NCBI GenBank assembly: GCA_030710605.1
Contig: CP092886.1
Coordinates: 160,812,000-160,875,999, forward strand
Origin: Cordylochernes scorpioides
Lineage: Eukaryota; Arthropoda; Arachnida; Pseudoscorpiones; Chernetidae
Direction of reading: 5' to 3'
Length of the DNA stretch: 64,000 nucleotides
The notes under the pieces are model-generated. The model saw nothing but the letters and a program-made list of their open reading frames with translations. It searched no databases and was not told where the DNA came from. Below are positions 21,785 through 33,433 of the stretch, in pieces. A program made the position numbers and the translations under genes. The first letter of the stretch is position 1. Each line of letters begins with the position of its first letter.

Positions 21785-22800
21785 GTATACCTCACTCACC
21801 ACTATACCTCCATGCCAACTCCTTTGGTCCTATCGCTCATAAAATTTCCCTTGTAAAACCTCTCACCAAGCGTGCCTTCACACATTGCTCTCCACTGATA
21901 AACTTAAATATATAGAATTGAACACTATCCAGGAAGAATTAATATCGAATGGATATACAAAGGAATTCATCAAAAAACATTCGTATAAAATTAATAGCTT
22001 TCATAGTAAAAAAGAATTGAAAACTAAATGTATAATGCCATATGGAGCAGAAGCTGAGAAAATAGCTCATATTTAAAAAAATTCTGGAATAACCACTGTT
22101 TTCAAAAATGCACCATCCTTAAAAACTATAGTCCGAAATACAATAACAAAGCAGAAAGTGGAGATAGGGAACACAAAGGACGTTGTGTATAGGATCCCAT
22201 GTAAAAGCTGCAATGTATCCTACATTGGAGAGACAAGCCGTTTCCTTGGGACCAGACTCCAAGAACACAAATCTTCTTGGAAGTATGCAAAGGAAAGGTT
22301 TGCCATGGTGGAGCATGGTCTCCGATCGGGACATCAGCCAGATTGGGAAATACTTCCACTATTTACAGGGGCATCCAGAACTCGCACCAGAGGAAGTTCC
22401 TGGAGGCCATAGCATCAATGAAGGACCCTGCTAGTGTAAATAGATACGAAGAAATCCCCGAACCTTATTTGTCTCTTTTAACTTAATTTTTCTCTAATAA
22501 TCGCAGTCAACTTAATTTGTTTCTTATTTTTATTTCCTTACATTCTGTTTCAAAAACATTATAAAATACTGCATTACTAAAAAGCCTTTAATTTTCAAAA
22601 TATTTTATTATATTATTTTTTTTATCATTATCAATAATTATTTTTGACCAATGACAAATATGTTTCCATATGATCTACAATAAATTGTAAATTAAATTCA
22701 CTGTGCAATAAATTGATAAAGAGGGAGCAATCTCTCGAAATATTTTGAGAAAAAAATTGTTTTTTTTTCTTTACAGATCCAGGTACGCCCTTTTATATAA
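21785..22800 (+). mobile_element. Penelope-like element 3' end (GIY-YIG + F8 motif)
   Basis: A segment near 21,885-22,076 (ELNTIQEELISNGYTKEFIK) fits the linker between reverse transcriptase and endonuclease in Penelope-like elements. From 22,158 comes DVVYRIPCKSCNVSYIGETS, a textbook GIY-YIG start (VYR...YIG) with the paired cysteines seen in this group, then RLQEHK. The coding part is broken. After the coding part there are about 230 bp, then an F8 motif (22,713-22,740) and the tail TTTACAGATCCAGGTACGCC ending near 22,795. No reverse transcriptase core is present. Confidence 0.8.
22713..22750 (+). ncRNA. F8 hammerhead-type motif (UUGAUAA core)
   Basis: TTGATAA, one A, GAGGGA, loop GCAA, TCTCTC, GAAA, ATAT, U-U. 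The 6-bp stem II is intact. Core positions 3 and 8 are U and A where canonical hammerheads have C and G, which still allows a Watson-Crick pair. It lies about 80 bp from the element's 3' end. Confidence 0.55.
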
Positions 22801-22908
22801 ACTTAAAGGATAGCAAGTTTTTTTTTTTACAAAGTAGTGGTTGTTGGTTTAAGGAAGAAGTACATTTCAAATATTATGCACGGAATAGTTTCCCAGTATT
22901 TCTTAAAA

Positions 22909-23045
22909 TACATGCATAAACAAAACTTAAGGAATATATACCTGTTAGCATGTAAATCGGATTTCAGACAATAACTCTGAAAGATATTTAATACACAGTG
23001 ACCTGTATTGAAGACACACAGGATAAACAAGTGTGAACAAAATTG
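22909..23045. mobile_element. Truncated Tc1-type MITE (TcM)
   Basis: CATGCATAAACAAAACTTAA, TCTGAAAGATATTTAATACA, GAAGACACACAGGATAA; the right half is missing where the F11 element begins. Confidence 0.7.
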
Positions 23046-23215
23046 AATGGGATGAGGTCTCTCCCGGACTGAGGAGGGTCATTAGGCCGAAACCATGTTG
23101 TGGCTTTGTCACCGACCTGAGTTTTCTAGTTTGGGTTGAAGGTCAATAGATGGCGTCTAGGTTTGGCATTTATATTCACGGGAGAAGTTACCTTTATTTT
23201 TATAGAAGGCGTAAA
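23046..23215 (+). mobile_element. F11 element with hammerhead motif
   Basis: CTGAGGA (23,069-23,075), a stem II of GGTC with GGCC around ATTA, then GAAACC (23,089). The flanks GGTCAATAGATGGCGTCTAG and ACGGGAGAAG match the elements at 39.4-39.7 and 40.4-40.8 kb. Position 7 is G here and C in the sisters, as expected for the variable core base. Confidence 0.65.
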
Positions 23216-23229
23216 AAAAGGTTTTAAGC

Positions 23230-23510
23230 ATTTAAATATCCAAATATTGACACTAAACGCATTATATAATACCCCGTAGCAATTATAATTAGCTGGGTGG
23301 TTGTCGCGATATACCACTGTGGTTTCGAAGGTCACAAGGTGGAGAATGACATCCCATACAGGGATTGAATCATAACGGTGTCACCAGCTGGTGTCACACG
23401 TGCTTCTGTCATCACGGGCTGATGTAGAATGGAATGGGTAACGCTAGCCCCATCGACCTTACGTCGTTGAGAGAACAGCTCTCTCGCCTGCGATAGAATA
23501 TTTATAAACT
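23230..23510. other. Unassigned GC-richer block
   Basis: Includes a palindrome GGTGTCACCAGCTGGTGTCA at 23,380 and GAATGGAATGGGTAACGC, which resembles GAATGGGTGGGTAACAC at 29,290. It may be a diverged repeat; no coding or RNA feature is supported. Confidence 0.3.
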
Positions 23511-23859
23511 AGATATCTCGTTTGAATATATAAAGCTTATATAGACGTATAGGTCAATCCGTATCGATATATCGAAGTTAGCCTATATTTATCCCTCCAT
23601 TTATATATACAAGTATATATCAAACAGCAGGACACGATGATGTTAATATGTAAAATATACCTCTACCTTTTAATAAACGCTTCAGATTCATCTTCTGATC
23701 GTTTCTGTGCAGAAAACGAATTCAAAAAAGAGCAACCTCGATACGTTAATCTTTATAATCATACCTTTTATACACACATACACACATTTATATATATAAA
23801 TAGAATATATATGTTCTGATAATAAAAAATACATATAATTAATTGAAAAATGAATTCAT

Positions 23860-23975
23860 TTCCCATTATTTTGGCTGACTGAACGCCAATATTTGCCTAA
23901 GTATAATAAGGTCCTTATTTTGTCAAAGGCTGGTGTTCAGTCAACCGCAATATTAGCAAATAAATTCGTTTTTGA
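23860..23975. mobile_element. F10-like tails, decayed pair
   Basis: TGGCTGACTGAACGCCAATA on the left and TTGGCTGGTGTTCAGTCAAC-like complement on the right face each other. They resemble the F10 hairpin (GTTGGC-GTTCA-GCCAAC) at 58.3 kb. Confidence 0.4.
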
Positions 23976-24236
23976 ATCATAATATGCCTTTTAATACTCA
24001 AGATTTAATTATGGACGGCTCTTTATTTTTAAAAAAATATATTGTATATAGTTTTGAAAATATGAATATAATGCATTTGTGTGCATTTTTAATCACCTAT
24101 ATGCTATAATGTAAGTGGAGAATAAGAAAGATGGTGAAGAGTGTTTTGTTTTTAATAACATAAACTCCTCGAATTTGCACTTATGATCGTCGTATTTTAT
24201 GCAAACACACACACACATATATATATATATAAGAAA

Positions 24237-24842
24237 TATTTTATCTCAATTAAGGAGGATCAGAAGATGAGTTTCTTTTATTGATTGAATGCTACGAGCT
24301 TTCGGGCAAAAGCCCTTCGACAGGCAAAAATATAATTAAACAAAGAAAGATAAATAACGATTTATATACATGTTAATCTTAACTGAAAACCGATTTTGAA
24401 TAAAGTAAATATTAAATCTGCTGTCTGAGACCACGAGACGGCGCATGGTTTGGGCTATTGAAATAAACATGTGGGAGGTTTAAATGTAGTTTGTGTAGGC
24501 TGCGGGGATGTCTATTTTTCTATTTATGCTGTGTAGCTTGGATGAAACTATGGATTCTAGAACCAATCTCTGGTGTAGGTTGGAGATATTTTTGTAGTGA
24601 ATGGTTGGGTTAGCAGTGTCAAAGGAATGGCCAGAAGATGCAATGTGTTGGAAAATAAGGGAACGGGTATCTCGGTTGGTGATGTTGCGTGTGTGTTCGG
24701 TCATTCTGATGGCGATGGTTCTACCGGTCTCCCCCACATAGGTGGCAGGACACTGTTGGCACGAGACCGAGTAGACTGCTCCAGAAGATGTTAGAGGATC
24801 AGTGGAGGAGTCGGTTTTTGTGATGGGATGCCTAAGGAGTGA
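24237..24842 (-). mobile_element. Penelope-like 3' end, left arm (GIY-YIG + F7)
   Basis: Minus-strand reading runs from the junction at 24,842 through an open frame to a stop near 24,480. It contains VYSVSCQQCPATYVGETGR (GIY-YIG start with two cysteines), IAIRMTEHTRN with the conserved arginine and histidine, and LVLESIVSSK with the glutamate. About 160 bp further lies the F7 motif (24,323-24,300), then a tail of about 60 bp. The endonuclease part is open throughout, but no reverse transcriptase is present. It forms a head-to-head pair with 24,843-25,245. Confidence 0.85.
24290..24330 (-). ncRNA. F7 hammerhead-type motif (CUGUCGA core)
   Basis: CTGTCGA (24,323-24,317), one A, GGGC-TTTT-GCCC, GAAA (24,303-24,300), then AGCT and UC. 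Stem II has four perfect pairs. It lies about 60 bp from the 3' end of the Penelope-like arm. Confidence 0.6.
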
Positions 24843-25245
24843 GTTCTGGCCATTCCTTTGACACTGCTAACCCAACCATTCACTACAAAAATATCTCCAA
24901 CCTACACCAGAGATTGGTTCTAGAATACATAGTTTCATCCAAGCTACACAGCATAAATAGAAAAATAGACATCCCCGCAGCCTACACAAACTACATTTAA
25001 ACCTCCCACATGTTTATTTCAATAGCCCAAACCATGCGCCGTCTCGTGGTCTCAGACAGCAGATTTAATATTTACTTTATTCAAAATCGGTTTTCAGTTA
25101 AGATTAACATGTATATAAATCGTTATTTATCTTTCTTTGTTTAATTATATTTTTGCCTGTCGAAGGGCTTTTGCCCGAAAGCTCGTAGCATTCAATCAAT
25201 AAATGAAACTCATCTTCTGATCCTCCTTAATTGATATAACTTACT
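24843..25245 (+). mobile_element. Penelope-like 3' end, right arm
   Basis: Inverted copy of 24,237-24,638 with only a few differences over about 400 bp. It begins inside the endonuclease region, so it holds only the C-terminal part, the 3' untranslated part, an F7 motif (25,157-25,180) and the tail ending AGAAGATGAG-complement. The 5' ends of both arms abut at 24,842/24,843. Confidence 0.85.
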
Positions 25246-25249
25246 AGAA

Positions 25250-26350
25250 GAGTCTTTCCCTTTATAAGAAATATTGATGATATTGAAGGTATATTAAAAA
25301 AGGTTGAATAATTTTGAAGAGAGAAATGTCTTAAAATAGTCCATCTTGTTTAATACCCTAGTACAAAACATAAAGTGGTGATAAAGTATGTGCAACGACT
25401 TTACGTTTTGTACTGGAGTGATGTACACAATTCATTGTTTTAATACATTTTTAAAATGGAGAGCTGCCTCTTTTGATACATGAATGCCATCCTTCTGTAA
25501 CTTTATGCTATATGGCTGAAGACATCAAACGAAGATCCATTGCATGATCAAGGGTTGTCTTTTTATATAAATTGCTTGGAATTACATCCCCTACATAGAA
25601 TTTTATTGTGAAAAGGCGAAGAGTGTAAACCATATTACAAACACAGGAAGTTTATTTAAATGTATTGGAGCGCGCAAGGGATGTAAGGCATCATCCAAGA
25701 GAAAGAAGGACGAAGAAAAAACTCCACGCCGCAGCGGGAAGGGCAAAATTAATAACAAAGGTAAAATTAGAGGAGAGAGTTGCTTTTAAAAATTTAACAG
25801 AGAAAATAAACTGGAGAGAGTTTTTAAATTTTTTATGAAGTCATAAAATCCGGAGCGCGCTAATTTTTAAAGCGCCTTTCCCAGCCTTGTCTCGAGCGTT
25901 CCTCCCACTTGATTGCCCCCATTTATAGATTTGGTCGTAAACTCCTGCGCGTTAACATTTATTTTAATGGAGTTTATATTTTTTCCCAATATTTTAATAC
26001 TTTCACTATCTGTGCTGGTCGTGCTGATGATGTCTCTTTAATGATGACTATCATGGAATGACCAGTTTTCTCTCCGTGGATTTCAAAGATTTCTCATAAG
26101 GTCACTATATCTCACGGCTTCTCTTTCCTGGGAATTGATAAAAACTGTATCTATAAAGAAAGGAAAAAAGCAAAAAAATGCTTTAATATTTGACGTTATT
26201 TATTATATAGAGTTTTAGCTAGGTTAATATTTTATTTTGAATCCACAGACCTCACTCTCTGTGTATTTGAATTCAGATATTTATAAATCGGCAAACATCA
26301 CATCAAAAAATATTTAGAAAGAGAACAAAAGTGAAAGTTTAATGGGATTA
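25250..26350. other. AT-rich DNA; one basic open frame
   Basis: A plus frame around 25,580-25,790 without ATG encodes a Lys/Arg-rich stretch (KRKKDEEKTPRR) with slightly higher GC. I cannot tell a decayed exon from chance. The rest (25,800-26,350) has no recognised feature. Confidence 0.3.
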
Positions 26351-26362
26351 GGTTAATAAATT

Positions 26363-26825
26363 ACAAGAAAAGCATCTTCTGATCGCGCAACTAAAAGTTG
26401 CTAATGTCTTGCGCCACCTTTCGGACTAAATATCAACTAGTCGTTGATTTTTATTTATTCCCAGAATTGTCTAAATATGGTCCAATACAGCTCTTTATAT
26501 TAGAGCTCTAGAAGCGGTCTGGTAGATTATATTTGGCGAAACCTCTGGGAGAGTTCACCACTGATGAGATAAGCCCTCTTAATATTTTTTCATTGCAGTA
26601 AGGACCATAGATGTTTGATTCGTGTGAAAAAGAAACATTCGTGCTTTTAAATACTTCAATTTCTTATATACAGATGAGGTGTTATTGCTTTATATTAATA
26701 AAAAGGTTATTTGGTTAATTCTGGAATAATTAAAAATCAACTATTAGTTGATATTTATTCCGACAGGTGGCGGCGCAAGCCATTAGCAACTTCTCAGTTG
26801 CACGATGAGGAAATGCCTTTCTCGT
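26363..26825. mobile_element. F1-type head-to-head pair with nested P1
   Basis: The outer arms (AAAGCATCTTCTGATCGCGC at the left and GTTGCACGATGAGGAAATGC at the right) are inverted F1 tails. Between them, about 26,475-26,700, lies a plus-strand P1 arm with GGTCTGGTAGATTATATTTG, GGCGAAACCTCTGGGAGAG, TTCACCACTGATGAG and GAAACATTCGTGC. P1 therefore inserted into, or recombined with, an older F1 pair. Confidence 0.6.
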
Positions 26826-26989
26826 AATGGCATCAAACCGTTCACATAGGAGAGTGCGACATTGGGAGGTTGTCGAAAGGTCGGGAAATAAAGTTGAGAA
26901 ATATCAATGTGTTTCATATCTATTTGATATACAATATATCATTTATTTATTTTCTTTGTGAAGAATTATAGATGTTGCATTGCTCTGCG

Positions 26990-27460
26990 CATATCGAGAC
27001 GTAACTCCGCTTTGCCGGTCTCAAGCCCGGATGAAAAAGGAGGAGGAGGAGCAGTAACAAGCTCACTAAAAAACCTGGGCTCAGCTGGCCCGGCTAATAG
27101 TACCCTGTAGGGCTCCTAATCCAGGGATACAGGATGAGCAGCGTTTGTACTCCATGTTAGGAGCGGCTGCACATGGTGTCTGTTCCTCATATCAGAGGCA
27201 GCCATCTCTTTTGGAGCTAAGTCGGCCTGCCACTAAGTAGTGCTCCCAGTCTTAATGACAAAAGCAGAAACATTCTACTTCCCCCAATCACAGGAGCAGA
27301 AGATCGAGACGTTTCAAAATTCGAAAATATTCCATAATCCAAGATTCCGAAAAGGGAATTTTTGAATAAACTTTCCAGTAAACCATGGATTGAGACTATG
27401 TTGTCCTCCATGCCTGGACAAGCGCGGCTGTGCATGATGTCAAGAAACCTGCCAGAAGTT
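26990..27460. other. GC-rich unassigned block
   Basis: About 470 bp richer in GC than the flanks, with a GGAGGAGGAGGAGC tract and CCTGTAGGGCTCCTAATCCA. Composition and lack of frames suggest an untranslated region of a LINE-type element, but no terminus or coding part is recognisable. Confidence 0.3.
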
Positions 27461-27464
27461 GCTC

Positions 27465-28900
27465 AGATGATGAGGTGTTACTGATGATTTTAGGCAGAAG
27501 AACATTGTAACTATGAGGTAGAACGACTATCGTGTGCCCAATATCATTATACCTTGTTAAAATATTCTCCAAGCATCGCATTGACTATGTATCAACATGC
27601 GTTCGTGTGTTTATCCTTATACATGTGTATATTTAGTACAATACTCAGCTCTATGATAGTAATTGATTCTTAATTATTTTATATATATTTTGGAATTCTG
27701 CACTTCATATTTACAGAGGCACATTGCTAAAGCTCATGAATTCTCTCAACAGCCTTTTCCATAAAATTTAATAGGCTAGTCTCGAGAGCCTTGTAATATT
27801 ATGATCTTATTAAAATTTCTTTCGCGATATTTTGTATATTCCTATACTAACTTTTACCAAGATCGGCGCCCAGAATTCTGAAATTATCAAAAGAGCTAAA
27901 TATAAGCTGATAAAATATTGAAATAAAGTTTGGAAACTTACGCTATTTCGAATATATATTGGCTTTTCCGGGAAAAACTGATAACTTCAAATATTGATAT
28001 TATTGATAGAGAAGGTCTGTTTGATCCCCAAATAGTTATTTTCTTACATCTTGAAATGCTTTGATTAAATATTTAATATTTAGAAAGAATCCTAGATATC
28101 AAAAGTTAGGCAGACGATATATTAAACCCTTGGTAATGTTCTCAAGAAGATACGAGTAGAAATGTCTTTGTTCAATATTCTACCATCGAAAGATAGACGT
28201 ATCTTGCTGATAAAGACCCCGATACGGCAGGAGTCCCTGGCGACCTTGAGAGACACTTGTCACATTGTTTGTACAACGTGAGGTGGTCAGCTACAGAAGA
28301 ATAGAATGATCATTCTACTCATCTTCATTATCTAACGCTATTTCCATTTTTCTCTCTTTCCTCTCTAGCCTTCATTTCTCTCTCCTTGCATACTTCCATG
28401 AACTCTACGTATTTTAATTATCTCCTTGCACAAAGGATGATTGACGACGTCTGATCCGACGGTAACTGGAACATTGTGCTAATCGTTTGAAGATGCTATA
28501 TTTATAATTTAAAGTATAAAGTCACAAAAGGTATTAAAATTCTAAAATATTTATAACAATCGGTTTCTTTTTCGAATAAATATTTATTTATTATAAGCTT
28601 ATAGAATAACAAATTTTCTTTTGATAGTTTGCATTTTTGAAAAAAATGCATTGTGAAAAATTACCTCATTTGTGAATATTCAAATATTTAGCTCCGCGAT
28701 ATGTATACATGTACGTCTGCGAATTAAATGCCAAAATTTATTTTATAAATAGTTAATTTTCCTTCGTCAAATTTATGATAAGCGCGACTTTGCTCGAAAG
28801 ACAGGTTATTTGTTTTAACTAAAAAAAGAATTATTAGCAATACTTTCTACTGCAATACTTTCTAAAATATTTTGTTCAATTTGTAAACTAGATCTCTTTA
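27465..28900. other. AT-rich DNA, no gene recognised
   Basis: No frame, RNA gene or repeat family recognised. 28,190-28,270 is slightly GC-rich. Confidence 0.4.
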
Positions 28901-28908
28901 TATATATA

Positions 28909-29109
28909 CATTCATGGACAAAACTTAAGGAAGTTGTATCTTTTAGCATGTATATCGGGATTCAAACAATAACGCTGAAAAATATTTAATTCACAGTGGC
29001 CTTTATTGAAGACATGAGATAACCAGGTGTGAACAACCTCTGTCTCCTTTAAAAATGCTTTAAATCGACATTAAATATGAAAGTTTCCTAAATTTCGTTC
29101 ATATGAATG
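28909..29109. mobile_element. Tc1-type MITE (TcM)
   Basis: Begins CATTCATGGACAAAACTTAA after TA, ends TTCATATGAATG before TA. The interior TATATCGGGATTCAAACAAT and GAAGACATGAGATAACCAGG is shared with the other copies. Confidence 0.8.
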
Positions 29110-30630
29110 TATTCTACAAGATTTCTTTAAATGAGATGATTAAAATTAGGATTTCCCCGGTCTGTGAAAACGGTGATAATTTGTGTACTAGTTGTGATTG
29201 ACACTTGTGGGTTTGTAGACATTACGTCATGTAGATGTTGGTTGCGACATAGATCTGTCGCTAGTGGTCACTTGGAATGTCTCATTAACCGGAATGGGTG
29301 GGTAACACTTCTTTGGCTTCGTTCATTTTTTTCCAGAAAATATCGAAAGAAAATATACTTGGCAAATATTCTGGAATAAAAATGAAACAATGATCATTGT
29401 ATATTTATTCCGACAGATGGTGCAAACCATCGGAAAATTTCAGTTTTATAATCAGGGGTAACCTTTTCCTAAATGTTAGAACCTGATCTCATACAATTTC
29501 TCGTTTTAATTATATATTACACAATCTTCGTTTTAATTGAATCATATAATATTTTCTATATTGTTTATGCCCACATACACAAATTGAATACTTAAATATT
29601 TAACGTGATCTCCGTTTACTGTTTTACAGAATAAATTAATATTTTATACTATATTCAGGCTAAAAATCGTTACTATGTCGCCTTATTTTGTTATTAAATA
29701 AAAACCTAATTGAGAGCTATATGGTAGATGTTAGACACAAAAGTATGTTTTTACTGATGTTAAAAAAAAAAAAACATTTCTCTTATTTTTTCATTTTCAT
29801 CCAATGTGCGTCTAAGGGGTGAATAAATGTGTTGAGATTTATTGACATTCGAGGACCCTAGCTGTCATCGCCTAGAATTTTAAAACAGTTTTGTTTTTTT
29901 TTCAAGGCAGACGAATATGTATGATCTATTGGGAAATGGGATTTTTTCCTGGACAATTCTTTGACATTCCATATAAATTCTGTAAAAATAAAAGCAGAAG
30001 TCATGGTCTTGTTACATTGAATCGATATGAACTTGGTAACTAATCCAGGGGTCAATATATCGTCTTGTTGAATTTTCAATGACCAGACAACGACCATGGT
30101 ACAATCTTTAACTATTCTAAATATTAATATTATAATCATTTTTCACAATGAGTATATCTTTTATTATAAGTGCTATCTTTCAAGTCAAAATCATTCTTCG
30201 ACAGGCTCAAAGAGATACATCGACCATTTATAACTTGAACTGGTTTGCAAGTTTAAGCGCCTTGGAATGGATATTTGCATCCTTAATTATCAAAAGAAAG
30301 TTTATAAATATAATAGTTATTTACACTATATGTTGCGATAATATAATAATGGTATTCAAAATGTTGTTCTCTACACACTATTATGTGTTTTACTCAAATA
30401 TTGGGGATTAAGGAAAGTTTTTTTAGTAGAGAAATAGTAAATAAACTGTGAGTAAACTAGATCCATGGTCTTCTTCTAAGGACTCGATACTGTGTTGGCA
30501 ACTCAATCTAATCATGCTATTATATTCATCAACTTTAATTATAGATATTCTAAACATTGCTGAATAGGTTTGAAGATCACTGGTTGGTTATAAGTTTGTT
30601 TGGAAAAATATATGTCTACATCGACCATAT
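29110..30630. other. AT-rich DNA, no gene recognised
   Basis: Short frames (29,164-29,379 plus, 29,858-30,139 minus, 30,148-30,411 plus) have no domains. 29,395-29,470 holds an F1-like tail trace (TATTCCGACAGATGG, TTTATAATCAGGGGTAACC). Confidence 0.35.
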
Positions 30631-30695
30631 TTTATTTAGATTCCGACGTTTCAGTGATTTGCTGTCACTCTCCTTAGAAGAATGATTATTTTTTA
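30585..30695 (-). mobile_element. F5 tail with hammerhead-like motif
   Basis: Minus strand: altered core CTAAGGA, then AGTGA-loop-TCACT (5 bp), then GAAACGTCGG. The core word has lost the G5 of CUGANGA, so this copy is decayed. A related, more degraded tail lies at 49,710-49,810. Confidence 0.5.
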
Positions 30696-30699
30696 ATCC

Positions 30700-32015
30700 T
30701 ATTTTCTACTTCTATATATACACACGATACTTTATATTAAATGTAAAGCGTCATAAATATATTTACAAATATCCAGCGATATAATGAGAATAATATATAG
30801 AGATGTGTGATGATATTCTAATATTCACTAAATCACAGTTTGAACTCATTTACAACCTTATTCTTTTTAATTTAGCGCTAACTTGAAATACTTACATATC
30901 GCAGTATGATGTTGGTGGATGTCAACAACTGTAATCTTAACACAGCACATGTTAACATGGATTGCAAAAAGTTCAAGTTTGCACTTACATATTCTCAGAG
31001 CTCGGTTTAGCTATGTGCACTCTCTAGAGATAAGGGCATGGAAATGTATGCTATAGGAATAATTTAGAAAATTATTTTCCATGTAGATTTTAACCCAGGT
31101 TCTGATATTCTAAAAACGACGGCTCAACGTCTAAAAAAAATAAATCCAAGCAATAGCGTCCCGACCAGCCATGTCTGTGGAATAACTCCTACAAAGACGG
31201 TAATTCAAGGCAGCGGCGCCCCATCGTCGATGTAATAACTTACGCAATAAAGGGAATTCAAAGCAGTGACGTCCCAACCAAATTTTAAACCGGAGAATAT
31301 AATAAAAGACAAGAAGATATTTTTTCTGTGCGTCGGCCCTTTTTTCGAATTTTTTCCGAGTCTTTCGGATTTTTTTCGAGAAAAATCTTTGACTGACCAA
31401 ATACTCCCCTCAATGTATTTGAAGACTGACAAGCGCCTGACTCAATGTTGAAATGTGACACGATAATTCACATTGGCGTACACCAATGGATACCATCACT
31501 GTAATATATTTCATTTAAACACACAGACAAATAAAAATATGACACAAAATTTAATTGTGTATTTTTATAAATAAATTAAAATCATATCGAATATAAGAGC
31601 ATATCCTAATATTCTTCTAAGAATAGAATTTTTATAATCTATTGTGGAACGCATATTCAAAATTATTCAACATATTTTAATTAAAATCAAATATATGATA
31701 AATGGGAAAGCAGAAAAATGAGATTTCAGTAACCATGGTGCTTTCAGCTAGTTGAACAAATCACGCGGCAATCTCGGCATCGTGGAGTCTAGTTGTCTGG
31801 AATGGTCGTTCCTATAGCAACTTTATCTAAAGGTTTATATAATCATATTGAATAATACATATAGAGTGAATTAGAATGTAGAGGAGTCATAAGATCAAAT
31901 AGCTATATAATCAACTTATCAGCTTCTATCGCTAAAGGTTTTAGCAAATTTATAACGCTGTTGATTTTTTATAATTAAATTTTGTTTCTAAAGACCTTTA
32001 TGATGCAATGATTAA
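30700..32015. other. AT-rich DNA, no gene recognised
   Basis: Overlapping short frames at 31,131-31,451 on both strands have no domains; the region 31,130-31,280 is slightly GC-rich. Nothing else identified. Confidence 0.35.
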
Positions 32016-32019
32016 AAAT

Positions 32020-32110
32020 TGTAAAAAAAAAGGGGCGGGGAGAAAATGGCTCATCAGTGATAAACGCTCCTAGTGATTTCGCCAGTTTAATCTACAGAAC
32101 GCTGTGTACT
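32020..32110 (-). repeat. P1 core fragment
   Basis: Minus strand: AACTGGCGAAATCACTAGG then TATCACTGATGAGCC, the P1 core with the word CAGTTTAATCTACAGAACGC beside it. Confidence 0.5.
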
Positions 32111-32116
32111 CTAGTA

Positions 32117-32313
32117 CACTAATTGATAAAACTTAAGATTATGGAAAGACGTTCGTCTGTTTTATATTTGTTTGAAGGAGACAGAGTCAATTTTCTTCCC
32201 ACTTAGTTATCTCGTGCGTATTCAATAAGAGTTACTGTATTGTCTTTCAGAGTTATTGTCTGAATGCCAATAAACATGCTAAAAGGTACAACTTCCTTGA
32301 GTTTTGTCCATGA
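32117..32313. mobile_element. Tc1-type MITE (TcM), right end worn
   Basis: CACTAATTGATAAAACTTAA at the left and AACTTCCTTGAGTTTTGTCC at the right, with the shared interior CTTTCAGAGTTATTGTCTGA. Confidence 0.7.
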
Positions 32314-32319
32314 TAAACC

Positions 32320-32745
32320 TAATGAAAACATAGATTTGCCTTGAATTGTCCAGGTGAATTCTATCACTCTTTAGACGAGGCGAATTGCATCAGATAAATA
32401 AACCATATTTTGAAAGAAACGTTGAGAAAAATATTAACTTTTATTTCTTAAATAATATGACAGTAGGTCGTTGTGTGTGTAGACAAAGAGTGCTTTTTAT
32501 TGGTGGAAAAATCCCAAACTTTCAATCACGATGCCTTTCTACTGGATAAAAGAAGAAACACTCGTTTTATTTTTAGCCAGTAAAATAGCATTGTCCTCTA
32601 AAGCTTGCGACTTATCCACCAATAGAAACACTCCTCTCAACCACTTACTGTTTTTATTTTTATATCAATTCCTCTCGTATATATATATTTAATATAATTC
32701 CTTTCGTATATATATTTATTATTCATATAAACATAATTGGTCGGT
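32320..32745. other. AT-rich DNA, no gene recognised
   Basis: A weak inverted arrangement around 32,490-32,640 (CAAAGAGTG/CCACCAATAGAAACACTC words) but no identifiable element or gene. Confidence 0.3.
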
Positions 32746-32749
32746 GTAA

Positions 32750-32900
32750 CAGTATAATCTTACTGGCGAAACCGCTCAGAGGGTTCACATCTGATGAGCC
32801 AAGCTATTCCATTACTTTATGATTACGATAAGGACAGAATAATTTTTTTTAAGAATCATACAGGTCAAAAATAGTTTAAATCTCGTATAACATGCATCAT
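32750..32900 (+). repeat. P1 element copy, single arm
   Basis: ACTGGCGAAACCGCTCAGAG, GGTTCACATCTGATGAGCC, GATTACGATAAGGACAG, AAAATAGTTTAAA: the P1 arm order without an inverted partner. Confidence 0.55.
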
Positions 32901-32904
32901 ATTA

Positions 32905-33430
32905 TGAAATCCTTTAATGTTCATCTAACACACATTTCTTTGTTAATATTAATTTACCTAAACGGAAAATAAGGTAAAATAACTGTAAAATACGTAATAA
33001 TTCATAATAGAGAAAAAAGAGACATATACTTGGAGATTTAAAAAAGCGAATTTAAAAAAATCTATATAACCCCCAAATATATATACTTCAACTATTAAAC
33101 TACCTCTATAAAATGGAGTATCGTCGAATAGAATTTTTGAAGTTTAGAAAGAATTGTGTTTTTTTATGCTTGTCCCATTTGGCAGGCAAGAGTCAAAATA
33201 TTTGAAAGAAAATAATTCGCTGAAAATAAATGGATTTTTGACATATCTTTATAAAGGGGAAAGAGAAGTTTCGTCTGCCCAGTTTTGCAAGCTCGTGTAT
33301 TTCGTGGCGTTTAATCGCTTTGTATCTTTCACAAAAATGAGTCAATATAATAAAAAAAAATATTTCGAATTTTAAAACTTTATAAACTAATTAATAAATA
33401 ATATTTATACTTTTTGTTTACTGATATTAT
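32905..33430. other. AT-rich DNA, no gene recognised
   Basis: One 73-codon plus frame (33,154-33,375) without domain; otherwise AT-rich sequence. Confidence 0.35.
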
Positions 33431-33433
33431 ATT

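Noticed and set aside
25580-25790. Lys/Arg-rich plus frame as a host exon
   Set aside because: No ATG, no clear splice sites, and two frames are open together; not distinguishable from chance.
26990-27460. GC-rich block as rRNA or host exon
   Set aside because: No conserved rRNA words and no frame with coding-like codon use on either strand; left as unassigned.
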